Positions 1-6,786 of a stretch of 20,000 nt of DNA are shown piece after piece; position 1 is the first letter of the stretch, and each line of letters opens with the position of its first letter. A model generated the notes under the pieces. That model searched no databases. It was not told the origin of the DNA and was given only the letters and a program-made list of their open reading frames with translations. Source of the DNA: Prorocentrum cordatum (taxonomy: Eukaryota; Sar; Dinophyceae; Prorocentrales; Prorocentraceae); assembly GCA_963575745.1 (NCBI GenBank), contig CAUYUJ010006360.1:32501-52500 (forward strand). The letters run 5' to 3'. Made by a program: the position numbers and the translations under genes.

Positions 1-103
1 CACTCCGGGGAAACCTGTGTACAAAAAACAATACGCGGGGGGGGGTCGGACACTCCCAGGCCGTCATCAGGGGAAGAGGGAGAGTAGTATTCATATTGAG
101 TAA

Positions 104-593
104 TTGTGGAGGAGGAGGAGGAGGAGGAGGAGGAGGTGGGGAGGTAGGAGGAGGTCGGGGGCGGGGAGAGAGGAGGAGGAGGTAGGAGGAGGAGGAGGAG
201 GAGGAGGAGGAGAGGAGGGCGGAGGAGGAGGAGGGGGAGGAGGAAGGAGGGGGAGGGAGAGAGTGAGGGGAGGGGAGGGGGAGGGGGAGGGGGAGGAGAG
301 GAGGAGGAGGAGGAAGGTGGAGGAGGAGGAGGTGGAGGAGGAAGGAGGAGGGGGCGGAGGAGGAGAGGAGGAGGAGGAGGGAGGAGGAGGAGGAGGAGAG
401 GAGGCGGAGGAGGAGCAGGAGGAGGAGGGGGGGCGGGGAGAGGAGGGGAGGGGGAGGGGGAGGGGGGAGGTGGAGGAGGAGGAGGAGGAGGAGGAGGAGA
501 GGAGGAGAAGGAGGAGGAGGAGGAGGAGGAGGAGGAGGAGGAGGGAGGAGGAGGAGGAGGACAAGGAGTAGGAGGAGTAGGAGGAGGAAGACT
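104..593 (+). repeat. GGA-rich polypurine tract (about 490 bp)
   Basis: Almost pure G and A on the plus strand, dominated by GGA/GAG triplets with interruptions (GGTGG, GGGGC, GTAG). The open frames across it are artefacts of the triplet repeat (poly-Glu, Gly or Arg on plus; poly-Ser, Pro or Leu on minus) and are not called genes. It is followed directly by a 26-bp motif found again after another GGA tract at 4670. Such purine tracts can form triplex or G-quadruplex DNA; that is known chemistry, not seen here. Confidence 0.95.
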
Positions 594-619
594 GGTCGCC
601 TAAGCCCTTCGGAGAAACC
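594..619 (+). repeat. 26-bp exact dispersed motif, copy 1
   Basis: Begins GGTCGCCTAAGCCCTTCGGA and ends AGAAACC. It is identical over 26 bp to 4670-4695, and in both places it directly follows a GGA tract. The two GGA tracts therefore appear to be parts of one larger dispersed unit whose other flanks have diverged. Confidence 0.85.
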
Positions 620-1139
620 ATCGAGCCTTGCCCGATTTGTGCTGACCGCCAGGAAGTCCATATCCCCGGACATCCGGCGGCTCGAAAAATCCAGAAGGCT
701 CTGTCAAAAAGGTAAAAGTACTCGGATGACAAGAGACGGGCCTGGGGACTGGGTGCGGATGCGGCAGGTTCGGAGGCATGCCTCGGAAAATTCGAGCGCC
801 AGATGTCTGGTCCGCCCCTTCATGGGCGCGCCTGGGCACAAGGATGAGGATACGGCAGAGTCGTGTCCTGCGACTATGCGGATCGCCCAGCCTTGAACGA
901 TCGCGACTTTCCGATAGCGCGGACCGTTGGACGACGGTAGATTCCAAGCCACCGACGACGTTCAGCCTTGAACAGCAGCGCCAGGGTGGCCGCCGCGCCG
1001 ACGCGGGCGCAAACCTGCCGCACCTGCCCGCCCCTGGAGGCGGGCACCACTTTTTGCGGTCCCAGGGCACAACTCCGAATCCGAAGCAGGAAAAGCAAGA
1101 CCCCAGGAGACCCCACGAGAACCCCGAGAAGCCCATCTC
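620..1139. other. Non-repetitive spacer with one dispersed block; no gene recognised
   Basis: Balanced-composition sequence between the GGA and TCC tracts. Roughly 940-1012 resembles 11427-11500 in the same orientation: both contain GGCCACCGAC, then CGCCAGGGT, then GCCGCG and CGACRCGG at matching spacing. On the minus strand both segments read as related peptides (R-V-x-A-A-A-T-L-A, then R-W-x-x-I), which may reflect an ancient coding fragment or only repeat identity. No domain is recognised. Confidence 0.5.
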
Positions 1140-1731
1140 CCCCTGCTCCTCCTGCTCCTGCTCCTCCTGCTCCTGCTCCTCCTCCTCCTCCTCCTCCTCC
1201 TCCTCCTCCTCCTCCTCCTCCTCCTCCTCCTCCTCCTCCTCGTCCTCAATCCTCATCATCTCATACTTCCTCCTCCTACTCCCTCCTCCTCCTCCTCCTC
1301 CTCCTCTCCTTCCTCCTCCTCCTCCTCCTCCTCTCCTCTCCTAATCCTCCTCCTGCTCCTCCTCCCTCCCTCCTCCTTCCCTCCTCCTCCCTCCTCCTCC
1401 CTCCCTTCCTCCCTCATCCTCCCCTCCTCCTCCATCCCTCCTCCCTCCTCCTCCCTCCCTCCTCCCCTCCCTCCTCCCTCCCCTCCTCCCTCCCTCCCTC
1501 CCGCCTCATCCTCCTCCTCCTCATCCTACCCTCATCCTCCTCCTCCTCCTCCCGTCCTCCTCCTCTCCTCTCCTCGTCTCGTCCTCTCACTCCTTCCTCT
1601 CCTCCTCCTCCTCCTTCCTCCTCCTGCTCCTCGTCCTCCTCCTCCCGCCTCCTCTCCTCCTCCTTCCTCCATTCCTTCCTCCTCCTCCCTACCTCCTCCT
1701 CCTCCTCCTCCTCCTCCTCCTCCTCCTCCTC
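1140..1731 (+). repeat. TCC-rich polypyrimidine tract (about 590 bp)
   Basis: Nearly pure C and T on the plus strand, with pure (TCC)n runs near 1183-1240 and 1692-1731 and degenerate CTCC/CCCTCC sequence between. It is the complement-type counterpart of the GGA tract at 104-593, so the two form a very large imperfect inverted repeat around a spacer of about 550 bp. The long frames across it (for example 968-1885 plus) are Ser/Pro/Leu low complexity and rejected as genes. Confidence 0.95.
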
Positions 1732-1876
1732 CTTCCCCGGGCACGACTCCCTGCTCTTCTGGACAAGCAGGGCCATCCCCAGCCCCACCCACGGAGCCTT
1801 GGCCCTCCAGACCGACCCTTCTCATCCAAGGTGTGAATGGGTGCCGTCTCCTCTGGCCTTCGCAACATACCCCCAG

Positions 1877-1896
1877 AAACCCTAAACCCTAAACCC
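1877..1896 (-). repeat. Interstitial telomere-type motif, copy 1
   Basis: AAACCCTAAACCCTAAACCC, almost three CCCTAAA units (TTTAGGG on the other strand). This is the telomere unit known from plants, many green algae, dinoflagellates and some apicomplexans. It lies inside the first 225-bp unit, so it is interstitial within this window and not a chromosome end. Confidence 0.85.
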
Positions 1897-2145
1897 GGGG
1901 ACATGCTGGGGGAGCCACCTCTTCCTGTCCCAGTGTAGACGGACGAAGAGCCACCCTCCTCCTCCTCCTCCTCCTCCTCCTCCTCCTCCTCCTCCTCCTC
2001 CTTCCCCGGGCACGACTCCCTGCTCTTCTGGACAAGCAGGGCCATCCCCAGCCCCACCCACGGAGCCTTGGCCCTCCAGACCGACCCTTCTCATCCAAGG
2101 TGTGAATGGGTGCCGTCTCCTCTGGCCTTCGCAACATACCCCCAG

Positions 2146-2165
2146 AAACCCTAAACCCTAAACCC
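2146..2165 (-). repeat. Interstitial telomere-type motif, copy 2
   Basis: The same 20-bp sequence as 1877-1896, offset by exactly 269 bp because it is carried in the second copy of the tandem duplication. Confidence 0.85.
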
Positions 2166-2225
2166 GGGGACATGCTGGGGGAGCCACCTCTTCCTGTCCC
2201 AGTGTAGACGGACGAAGAGCCACCC

Positions 2226-2654
2226 GCACACTGACAACCACTCCAACAGACGCCCACTAGCAGATGCTCCTAAAGGACACATGGAACAGAACAAGGCTGC
2301 AAAACGCGCAGGACAGTTCAGTCAACGCCATGGATGGGGGTCGTAGTGGCTTTTCTTCCCATCACAATCAGGAGTGGGATGGTTCTAATGAACGATTCTG
2401 CTTTGATTCGTTCATTACGGTGCCCCCAAGAAGTCCCGTTTCTTTCACGGCCCCGAGGCCTGGCGAGGACCCCCGGATGCCGGAAACGGGCAAAAACCCT
2501 CTGCCGTGCTTCTCCGCGACGCGAAGATGCCAGGGACGGGGGTGCGGGATGGCCCTGACCATGACATCTGGACACGCTGAAGGGGGAAACGCTTCGAGGG
2601 AAGAGCTCAGAGCGGTGATCCCCGAGCCGGGAATCGGCGACACCTCGCGGGGGG
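2226..2654. other. Spacer with fragments of dispersed repeats; no gene recognised
   Basis: Contains a partial copy of a dispersed repeat at about 2449-2500 (GGCCTGGCGAGGACCCCC, then GATGCCGGAAAC; compare 7000-7100). It also holds the block 2541-2578, which matches the flanks of MITE B and forms an uninterrupted version of its insertion site. Open frames here overlap these repeats and have no recognisable domain. Confidence 0.5.
2541..2578 (+). repeat. Paralogous empty site for MITE B
   Basis: GGTGCGGGATGGCCCTGACC followed by ATGACATCTGGACACGC. This matches the left flank of MITE B (3366-3386, GGTGCCTAGGATGGTCCTAGCC) joined to its right flank (3584 onward, ATGACTTCTGGACACGCC), with a single copy of the 8-bp target (CCCTGACC here, TCCTGGCC there). 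It shows the state before insertion. Confidence 0.8.
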
Positions 2655-2776
2655 ATCGGCGATGGGCCCCCGACGGCGACCCCGCACGCTCCTGGGCGGA
2701 GTGGGCTCTCGGGCCCCTCGGCGATGTTAGGGTCGACGCGTGCCCCCCTGAGCTGAGCCTATCTCGGGGAACAAAA
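2655..2776 (+). repeat. Dispersed repeat block X, copy 1
   Basis: Collinear with 8290-8412 in the same orientation. Shared landmarks in order: GATCGGCGA, GGCCCCCGA, CCGCACG, TCCTG, TCGGGCCC, AGCGAT or GGCGAT, GGTCGAYGCRT followed by CCCCCCT. The final sub-block (2731-2760) also occurs at 3136-3180 and, inverted, at 8226-8266. Function unknown; probably part of a larger mobile or satellite unit. Confidence 0.7.
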
Positions 2777-3140
2777 AACGGCATAAAGCATCAGGTCGGG
2801 CCTGTCCCCCTACAGGGGGATGTTGGACGAAACATATAAAAAAATATTCAAAAATCCTCAAAAGATGCCCCGAAATGCTTAAGAAGTAGTCCCTGACTAT
2901 TTTTTGACTATTCTTGAATTTTCCCCCTGTAGAGGGACAGGCCCGACTTGGCATAAGCATAAACCCTCGGCGGTCCGCGCGGATTTCTTGGATCTGCGCT
3001 GGACCCCCGTCCCTGGCGCGCGGAGCGCGCCAGGGGCGGCGCTGGAGGCGCCGCCAGGGGGCCCCAGCGCAGATCCAAGAAGTCCGCGCGGAACTCCGAA
3101 AGCGTATGTTTATGCCGTTCTCCTTCGAGATTAAGGGTCG
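2761..3140. mobile_element. Foldback element 1, interrupted by MITE A
   Basis: Imperfect long palindrome. The left arm (2761-2790 continued at 2950-3002) pairs with the right arm (about 3061-3133). The arms share ATCTCG, CGGCATAA, CCGCGCGGA and TTCTTGGATCTGCGC, the right arm as reverse complement. The centre (about 3005-3062) holds two smaller GC-rich hairpins (GGCGCGC/GCGCGCC and GGCGGCGC/GGCGCCGCC). MITE A sits within the left arm; the right arm has no insert, so it serves as an internal empty-site control. No coding capacity is visible, as is usual for non-autonomous foldback elements. Confidence 0.7.
2791..2951 (+). mobile_element. MITE copy A (161 bp), nested in foldback 1
   Basis: The left end contains GTCGGGCCTGTCCCCCTACA from 2795, then GGGGGATGTTGGACGAAA. 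The right end contains CCCCCTGTAGAGGGACAGGC and CCGAC up to 2947, the inverted complement. Target duplication: CATAAAGCA (2782-2790) and CATAAGCA (2952-2959), differing by one A. The interior is AT-rich, with the family motif TAGTCCCTGACTATTTTTTG near 2887. It has no ORF, so movement would need a transposase from elsewhere. Confidence 0.88.
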
Positions 3141-3180
3141 ATGCGTTCCCCCCTGAGCCCATCCCCCCTAACGTTGCCCC
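3136..3180 (+). repeat. Dispersed GGTCGATGC...GTTGCCCC block
   Basis: Runs from GGTCGATGCGTTCCCCCCTG to ACGTTGCCCC. It matches 8382-8426 in the same orientation, 8226-8266 inverted, and 2731-2760 partly. It flanks or lies within both foldback elements and so belongs to their host family. Confidence 0.75.
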
Positions 3181-3386
3181 TGAATCATCCTCGTCGACCT
3201 GTCTTCGGGTCATGAAACTCGGGCCTTCGGGTACCGTTCGGGGCCATCCCGGCACCCCCCCACCGACGCCTCTCGGCGAGGCGCAGGCCGGAACAAAGCG
3301 CTGGGAAGCGACGAGAACGCCCCAGAGAACTCGACCCTCGATCGGCGCGAGGACGTCAGGGCAAGGTGCCTAGGATGGTCCTAGCC

Positions 3387-3575
3387 TTAAGTCGGGCCTG
3401 TCCCCCTACAGGGGGATTTTCGACGAAAAATAAAAAATACCCTACAAATACCCCAAAAAGGTCAAAAATATCAAAAATAGTCCCCAGGCTATTTTTTGAC
3501 TATCTTTGTATTATTCTTGGGGTATGTTTTACCTTTCGTCGAAAATCCCCCTGTAGGGGGACAGGCCCGACTTAA
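3387..3575 (+). mobile_element. MITE copy B (189 bp), perfect 42-bp terminal inverted repeats
   Basis: 3387-3428 is the exact reverse complement of 3534-3575: 42 bp, starting TTAAGTCGGGCCTGTCCCCC and ending GACGAAA. Pairing continues imperfectly inward. The 8-bp target duplication is TCCTAGCC (3379-3386) and TCCTGGCC (3576-3583), one mismatch. The internal motif AATAGTCCCCAGGCTATTTT lies near 3477. The intact ends suggest the youngest or best-preserved copy in the window. A related empty site lies at 2541-2578. The elements present here have 8-bp duplications, a size known for hAT, P and KDZ-type DNA transposons; the superfamily is not assigned. Confidence 0.93.
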
Positions 3576-3583
3576 TCCTGGCC

Positions 3584-3774
3584 ATGACTTCTGGACACGC
3601 CCTGGCGGTGGGCCTCTCGATCCGCACCCACGCGCAGCACTCGAGGCCGCGGCCCTCGGGCACCCCGAGCAGGGCCCTGAGCCGCCCGGCGTGCTCCCCA
3701 GCGGCGGCGCCCAGCGCGGCCAGCAGCCCCTCCACCTGTGCTTTGAGGGGAGAGCCCTTGGAGGTTCTGCGCAT
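3584..3774 (-). CDS. Protein-like segment, possible exon or gene relic
   Basis: Not recognised. Read on the minus strand from an ATG at 3774, about 64 codons lead into MITE B. Around residues 12-40 the peptide reads QVEGLLAALGAAAGEHAG then RLRALLGV, with spaced hydrophobics typical of an amphipathic helix, followed by a mixed segment with a Cys pair (ECCAW). This is unlike the triplet-repeat frames elsewhere. MITE B interrupts the frame; in the uninterrupted arrangement the frame would meet a stop a few codons on. A CAG just before GTGGAG could be a splice acceptor instead of the ATG start. It may be a real exon, a relic or chance in GC-rich DNA. Confidence 0.22.
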
Positions 3775-3781
3775 GAGGCGT

Positions 3782-3948
3782 GTGAAGGGGCCCTGGGACA
3801 CACAAATAGGTGGACACAAATGAAAAGGCTCCCCATATCTTTGCATATGTTCTAGGTTTTTGTCTTCCCCCCCCAAACTTCCCACATGTTCCTATATTTT
3901 CCTGGGGATCGACGATTGATTGTGTCTGTGTGTTTTTCGCCTCCTGCG
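3782..3948 (+). repeat. Dispersed ~166-bp repeat (family P), full copy 1
   Basis: Starts GTGAAGGGGCCCTGGGACAC and ends CGCCTCCTGCG. Ordered landmarks: GGGACACACAAATA, CCCCATAT, GGTTTTTGTCTTCCCCCCC, ACATGTTCCTATATTTTC, GATCGACGATT, TGTGTCTGTGTGTTTTT. The full copies at 3782-3948, 13629-13793 and 18319-18485 are 167, 165 and 167 bp, with partial copies at 11933-11972 and 13051-13178. All lie in one orientation. No coding potential; the class (SINE-like, MITE-like or regulatory) is unknown. Confidence 0.85.
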
Positions 3949-4040
3949 TGTGTGTGTGTGTGAGAAACTGACTTCAAGACAGGTGCCGACCGGCTAGCGC
4001 CTGCTGGTGTCCATCAATGTCCCGATCAGAGCCTACTAAA

Positions 4041-4090
4041 GCGCCTGTTAGCGCCTGTTGGCGCCTATTGGCGCCTATTGGCGCCTATAC
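4041..4090 (+). repeat. 10-bp tandem repeat, five units
   Basis: Five consecutive 10-bp units of GCGCCTRTTG type (GCGCCTGTTA, GCGCCTGTTG, GCGCCTATTG twice, GCGCCTATAC), with looser related GAGCCTACTAAA and TAGCGCCTGCTG sequence upstream. Confidence 0.9.
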
Positions 4091-4263
4091 GCGACCACTA
4101 ACAAGCACTAACAAACATGAATGGCTGGGGAAGAAGACGACAACGCATACGCAAAAGGACCCTCACGCATAACATTTCTGATGGACTCCTAGCGCGGCAG
4201 CTTGAGACCCAAGTTACGTCGGACTCACGTCGGATGTACGTCGGGCACACGTCGGATCTAGGT

Positions 4264-4320
4264 TTCGGTCGGGCCTGCCCGCCTACACGGGGATGTTGGA
4301 CGAAATATTTAAAATAGTCA

Positions 4321-4355
<35 letters not shown>

Positions 4356-4425
4356 AAACTCAATCCCCAGACTGTTTTTTTACTATTTTGAATATTCCCC
4401 CTGTGGATGGACAGGCCCGACTTAA
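4264..4425 (+). mobile_element. MITE copy C (162 bp), with internal (CA)n and A25
   Basis: The left end has GTCGGGCCTGCCCGCCTACA from 4268; the right end has CCCCCTGTGGATGGACAGGC and CCGAC to 4421, then TTAA. Target duplication: ATCTAGGT (4256-4263) and ATCTAGGC (4426-4433). The interior carries (CA)n at 4319-4333 and a run of 25 A at 4334-4358, which appear to replace the usual interior because the total length is unchanged. The family motif persists as CAATCCCCAGACTGTTTTTT near 4361. The terminal repeats are more diverged than in copy B. No ORF. Confidence 0.87.
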
Positions 4426-4550
4426 ATCTAGGCTGGACTCGCGTCGGAACATCGCCGCCCGAGCGTCGTCCCCTATCTTACGGGGCAGACGCGCGGATTA
4501 GACAGCGCAACTGCTGCGCGCCGCGCAGGGCCTCATCACCTCCGGTATGT

Positions 4551-4668
4551 TCCCCACGAGGAGGAGGAAGAGGGGGAGGAGGAGGGGGAGATGGAGGAGA
4601 AGGAAGAGGAGGAGGAGGAGGAGGAGGAGGAGGAGGAGGAGGAGGAGGAGGAGGAGGAGGAGGAGGAC
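4551..4668 (+). repeat. GGA/GAG microsatellite
   Basis: Degenerate GGAGGAAGAGG changing into pure (GGA)n from about 4607 to 4666. It ends in the same 26-bp motif that follows the tract at 104-593. Poly-Glu, poly-Gly or poly-Arg frames here are spurious. Confidence 0.93.
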
Positions 4669-4669
4669 G

Positions 4670-4695
4670 GGTCGCCTAAGCCCTTCGGAGAAACC
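4670..4695 (+). repeat. 26-bp exact dispersed motif, copy 2
   Basis: Identical to 594-619 and again directly downstream of a GGA tract. Similarity ends right after AAACC. Confidence 0.85.
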
Positions 4696-4959
4696 CTCCA
4701 CGTGCAGCGAGGCAGGGGCGAGGCATGGGGCACACGGCACGCGCGCACACCACCAGCGCGCCAGCCGCCGCCGGGAGCCGCTGCAGACGCGCGCCAGAGG
4801 CGTGGCCGTGCAGGGCATCCTCGGAGAGGGCGCCCACTCCAAATTCTCTTCTTTAGCATTTCCCAGGGACAAACCCTATCAGTGCATGGTTTGATCGATC
4901 AAGAGATCGACCGGGAACCTAAGAACCCAAAACCCACCGAACACGGCCTGGAACCAATA
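4696..4959. other. Spacer; nothing recognised
   Basis: GC-rich unique-looking sequence with no domain-bearing frame, RNA gene or clear repeat. Confidence 0.4.
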
Positions 4960-5088
4960 ACCAGGAGCCCGGGAGCCCGGAACCGGGAGCCCGGGAACCC
5001 AGCCAGCCACCAAAATCGGCGGGACACTTTCGCCAAATCTTTCAATTTCCGCTAGGACCCCTTCAGTGCAAGCACTGATTGGGGAAAA

Positions 5089-5119
<31 letters not shown>

Positions 5120-5131
5120 CACACACACACA
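4960..5131 (+). repeat. Composite element: CCCGGGA satellite, conserved core, (CA)n (family S, copy 1)
   Basis: A short GGAGCCCGG repeat (about 4966-5000) is followed by a core with AAATCGGCG (5013), CTAGGAC (5052) and GCAAGCACTGATTG (5068-5081), then (CA)n at 5089-5131 with one GC interruption. The same order recurs at 15541-15732, where the satellite is CACCCGGG and the tail is (TA)n. Core spacing is nearly the same (39 and 16 bp here; 36 and 17 bp there). Only the core and order are conserved; the simple repeats have been exchanged. Confidence 0.75.
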
Positions 5132-5609
5132 AACCTAAAAAAGGGGAGATCAAAAAAACACAAAACAAGAAGGGCCACAAACGTCACAGGAGAGCCGTCC
5201 AAGACAGCTCGAATCAGACCCCCTCCCAAATCAGACCACCCCCATGTACTTGCGAAATCCTGAGTAGCTTGGAGCTCCAACATCTTGACAAAAAATAATC
5301 CCCCGACCGCCCATCCCTGAAACCCAGGCGTCGCGGCTGTTCCTTGGAAGGCCAAGTCTACCTGCTTCTAGATGGCCAAGATCTGGGGCCATGCCAGATA
5401 CAGCTCTCACCTTCTAGCCACAAGCGCCTGAGACACATTCGGTGTGGTTGCGTATACAGGAACATTCGGGGTGGATACGTCTGTAGACAGTGCAGCCTTT
5501 GCGTTCGGCGCACTGCAAGATCGGAGAAACGGTACATCCGTCTACAATATGTTCCTGTTCTAGACCAGGTCTCACATGGTACTCCAAACTGTTCCACACG
5601 AGGCGTTTT
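5132..5609. other. Spacer; nothing recognised
   Basis: A-rich then mixed sequence. It includes the start of an open frame running from 5344 into the repeats beyond 5790; its peptide shows no domain and it spans dispersed repeats, so it is not called a gene. Confidence 0.4.
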
Positions 5610-5680
5610 CGCCAAATTTCGGTCCCTTCACCGATCGATCTGGCCCGAAAAATGCCGCTGGAAGATGAGGTGTAGGGTTC
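5610..5680 (+). repeat. Dispersed block around ATCGATCTGG, copy 1
   Basis: 5632-5672 (ATCGATCTGGCCCGAAAAAT, then GCCGCTGGAAGATGAGGT) matches 14540-14578 (ATCGATCTGGCTCGAGAAAT, then GCAGCAGGAAGACGGGGT) in the same orientation. Flanks are only weakly similar. Confidence 0.6.
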
Positions 5681-5789
5681 CGCTCGTGATGCCTCGCGAT
5701 GATGCGCTGACGGGCACAAGAAGAAGAAGAAGAAAAAACTGCACATGCATAAACCCTGACATGCTCGGGTCTCGAAAAAGATACGACGC

Positions 5790-5940
5790 GCGGTGTTTCA
5801 TAGTTTTCGGTCCCAGTGGACCCTTGCCAGGCCCCAGGCTCGCCAAAAAACGGCTCGGGATGAATCGCTGGCCCTGGAAAAAAAGGGCCTGGACTTGCGG
5901 GGTCTCCGTGGTCAAAAATCAGGGCGTCGGATCTCTGGGA
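5790..5940 (-). repeat. Dispersed repeat family Q (inverted relative to 6940-7120)
   Basis: Landmarks in order: TTTCATAGTTTTCGGTCCCA, GGACCCTTGCCAGGCCCC, CGGCTCGGGATGAATCGCTG, GCCCTGGAAAAA, GGACTTGCGGGG, then GGCGTCGGAT. The same series, diverged, occurs at 10415-10560 and 14815-15015 in this orientation, and reversed at 6940-7120; a fragment lies at 2449-2500. About 150-200 bp, no ORF, class unknown. Confidence 0.7.
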
Positions 5941-6215
5941 CTTTGGGTGGCCCAAAGGGGGGGTCCAGCTGAAAGGGGGTGGTGCAATAGATTTGGGACA
6001 ATCGTATTGCAAATGCATTGCGCCGGAGAACTGTATTGCATTGTATCACAAGCAATGTACTGCACGCGAAAATCCAGCAACGCATCTGCGCCCCAAATGT
6101 ATTGCAGCCCCACAAAAGTCTATTGCACCAGATCTATTTTGCACCACCCCCTCGTCGCTGGACCCCCTTCTCGGTCCACCCGAAAGGGGGCCACCCGCTC
6201 AGGGGGGGTCGTCAG
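5941..6215. mobile_element. Foldback/inverted-repeat element with TATTGCA-rich loop
   Basis: The left arm 5959-5998 (GGGGTCCAGCTGAAAGGGGG, then TGGTGCAATAGATTTGGGAC) pairs imperfectly with 6128-6167, whose complement reads GGGGGTCCAGCGACGAGGGG then GTGGTGCAAAATAGATCTGG. The loop (about 6000-6127) is full of short ATTGCA or TGCAAT words on both strands. The outer flanks GGTGGCCC also pair near 6200. No coding frame or target duplication was resolved. Confidence 0.6.
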
Positions 6216-6235
6216 CGGGGGTCCCGGGTGAGGTC

Positions 6236-6786
6236 CAGGGGTGTGCCGACACGGGGCGGCGGTGCCATGCGAACTTTCCCACTGGGGCCTCAGGTGGAGC
6301 TTCCTGTGGGGCCGCGAAACGTGTGATGTTGTGCGGAAATGGGGCGGCGGTGCCATGCGAGCTTTTCCACTGGGGCCTCAGGTGGAGCTTCCTATGGGGC
6401 CACGAAACGTGTGATGTTGTGCGGAAATGGGGCGGCGGTGCCATGCGAACTTTCCCACTGGGGCCTTAGGTGGAGCTTCCTGTGGGGCCGCGAAACGTGT
6501 GAGGGGTGTGCCGACATGGGGCGGCGGTGCCATGCGAGCTTCTCCACTGGGGCCTTCGGTGGAGCTTCCTATGGGGCCACGAAACTTGTTAGGGGGGGGG
6601 CGAAATTGGGCGGCGGTGCCATGCGAACTTTCCCATTGGGGCCTGAGGTGGGGCTCCCTATGGGACCACGAAACGTGTGAGGGGTGTGCCGAAATGGGGC
6701 GGCGGTGCCATGCGAATTTTCCCATTGGGGCCTTAGGTGGAGCTCACCATGGGGCCACGAAACGTGTGAGGGGTGTGCCGAAATGG
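6236..6786 (+). repeat. 88-89-bp minisatellite array 1 (about 6 units)
   Basis: GGTGCCATGCGA-type anchors start at 6261, 6349, 6437, 6526, 6615 and 6704, spacing 88, 88, 89, 89 and 89 bp. Unit order: GGGGCGGCGGTGCCATGCGA, ACTTTCCCACTGGGGCCTT, AGGTGGAGCTTCCTATGGGG, CCACGAAACGTGTGAGGGGT, GTGCCGAAAT. The unit is not a multiple of three, so frames crossing it are not real proteins. It ends in a junction shared with the array at 8925-10210. Confidence 0.95.

Larger units (their letters stand above)
1732..2225 (+). repeat. Exact tandem duplication, 269-bp period, with interstitial telomere motif
   Basis: 1732-1956 and 2001-2225 are identical over 225 bp, read base by base. They are separated by a pure (TCC)n run at 1957-2000, and the first copy is also preceded by (TCC)n at 1692-1731, so the unit is a TCC tract plus 225 bp repeated twice. 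Each copy starts CTTCCCCGGGCACGACTCC and ends GACGAAGAGCCACCC, and each contains a short CCCTAAA array. No divergence means a very recent duplication, gene conversion or an assembly artefact. Confidence 0.95.

Noticed and set aside
968-1885. Plus-strand open frame of 305 codons
   Set aside because: Mostly Ser/Pro/Leu from the TCC tract and the tandem duplication; no natural protein composition.
1877-2165. True chromosome end
   Set aside because: Only about three telomere units per site, embedded inside longer sequence on both sides.
3387-3575. piggyBac-type TTAA insertion
   Set aside because: TTAA borders copy B on both sides, but other copies have TCAG, TTCG or TTAG there, and the real duplication is the 8 bp outside it.
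5344-6231. Plus-strand open frame of 295 codons
   Set aside because: Mixed composition, but it crosses the ATCGATCTGG block, family Q and a foldback, all repeated elsewhere; no domain.
6240-6786. tRNA-like A box (GGGGCCTTAGGTGGAGC) in the minisatellite
   Set aside because: No matching B box (GGTTCRA type) or cloverleaf; it is just part of the repeat unit.
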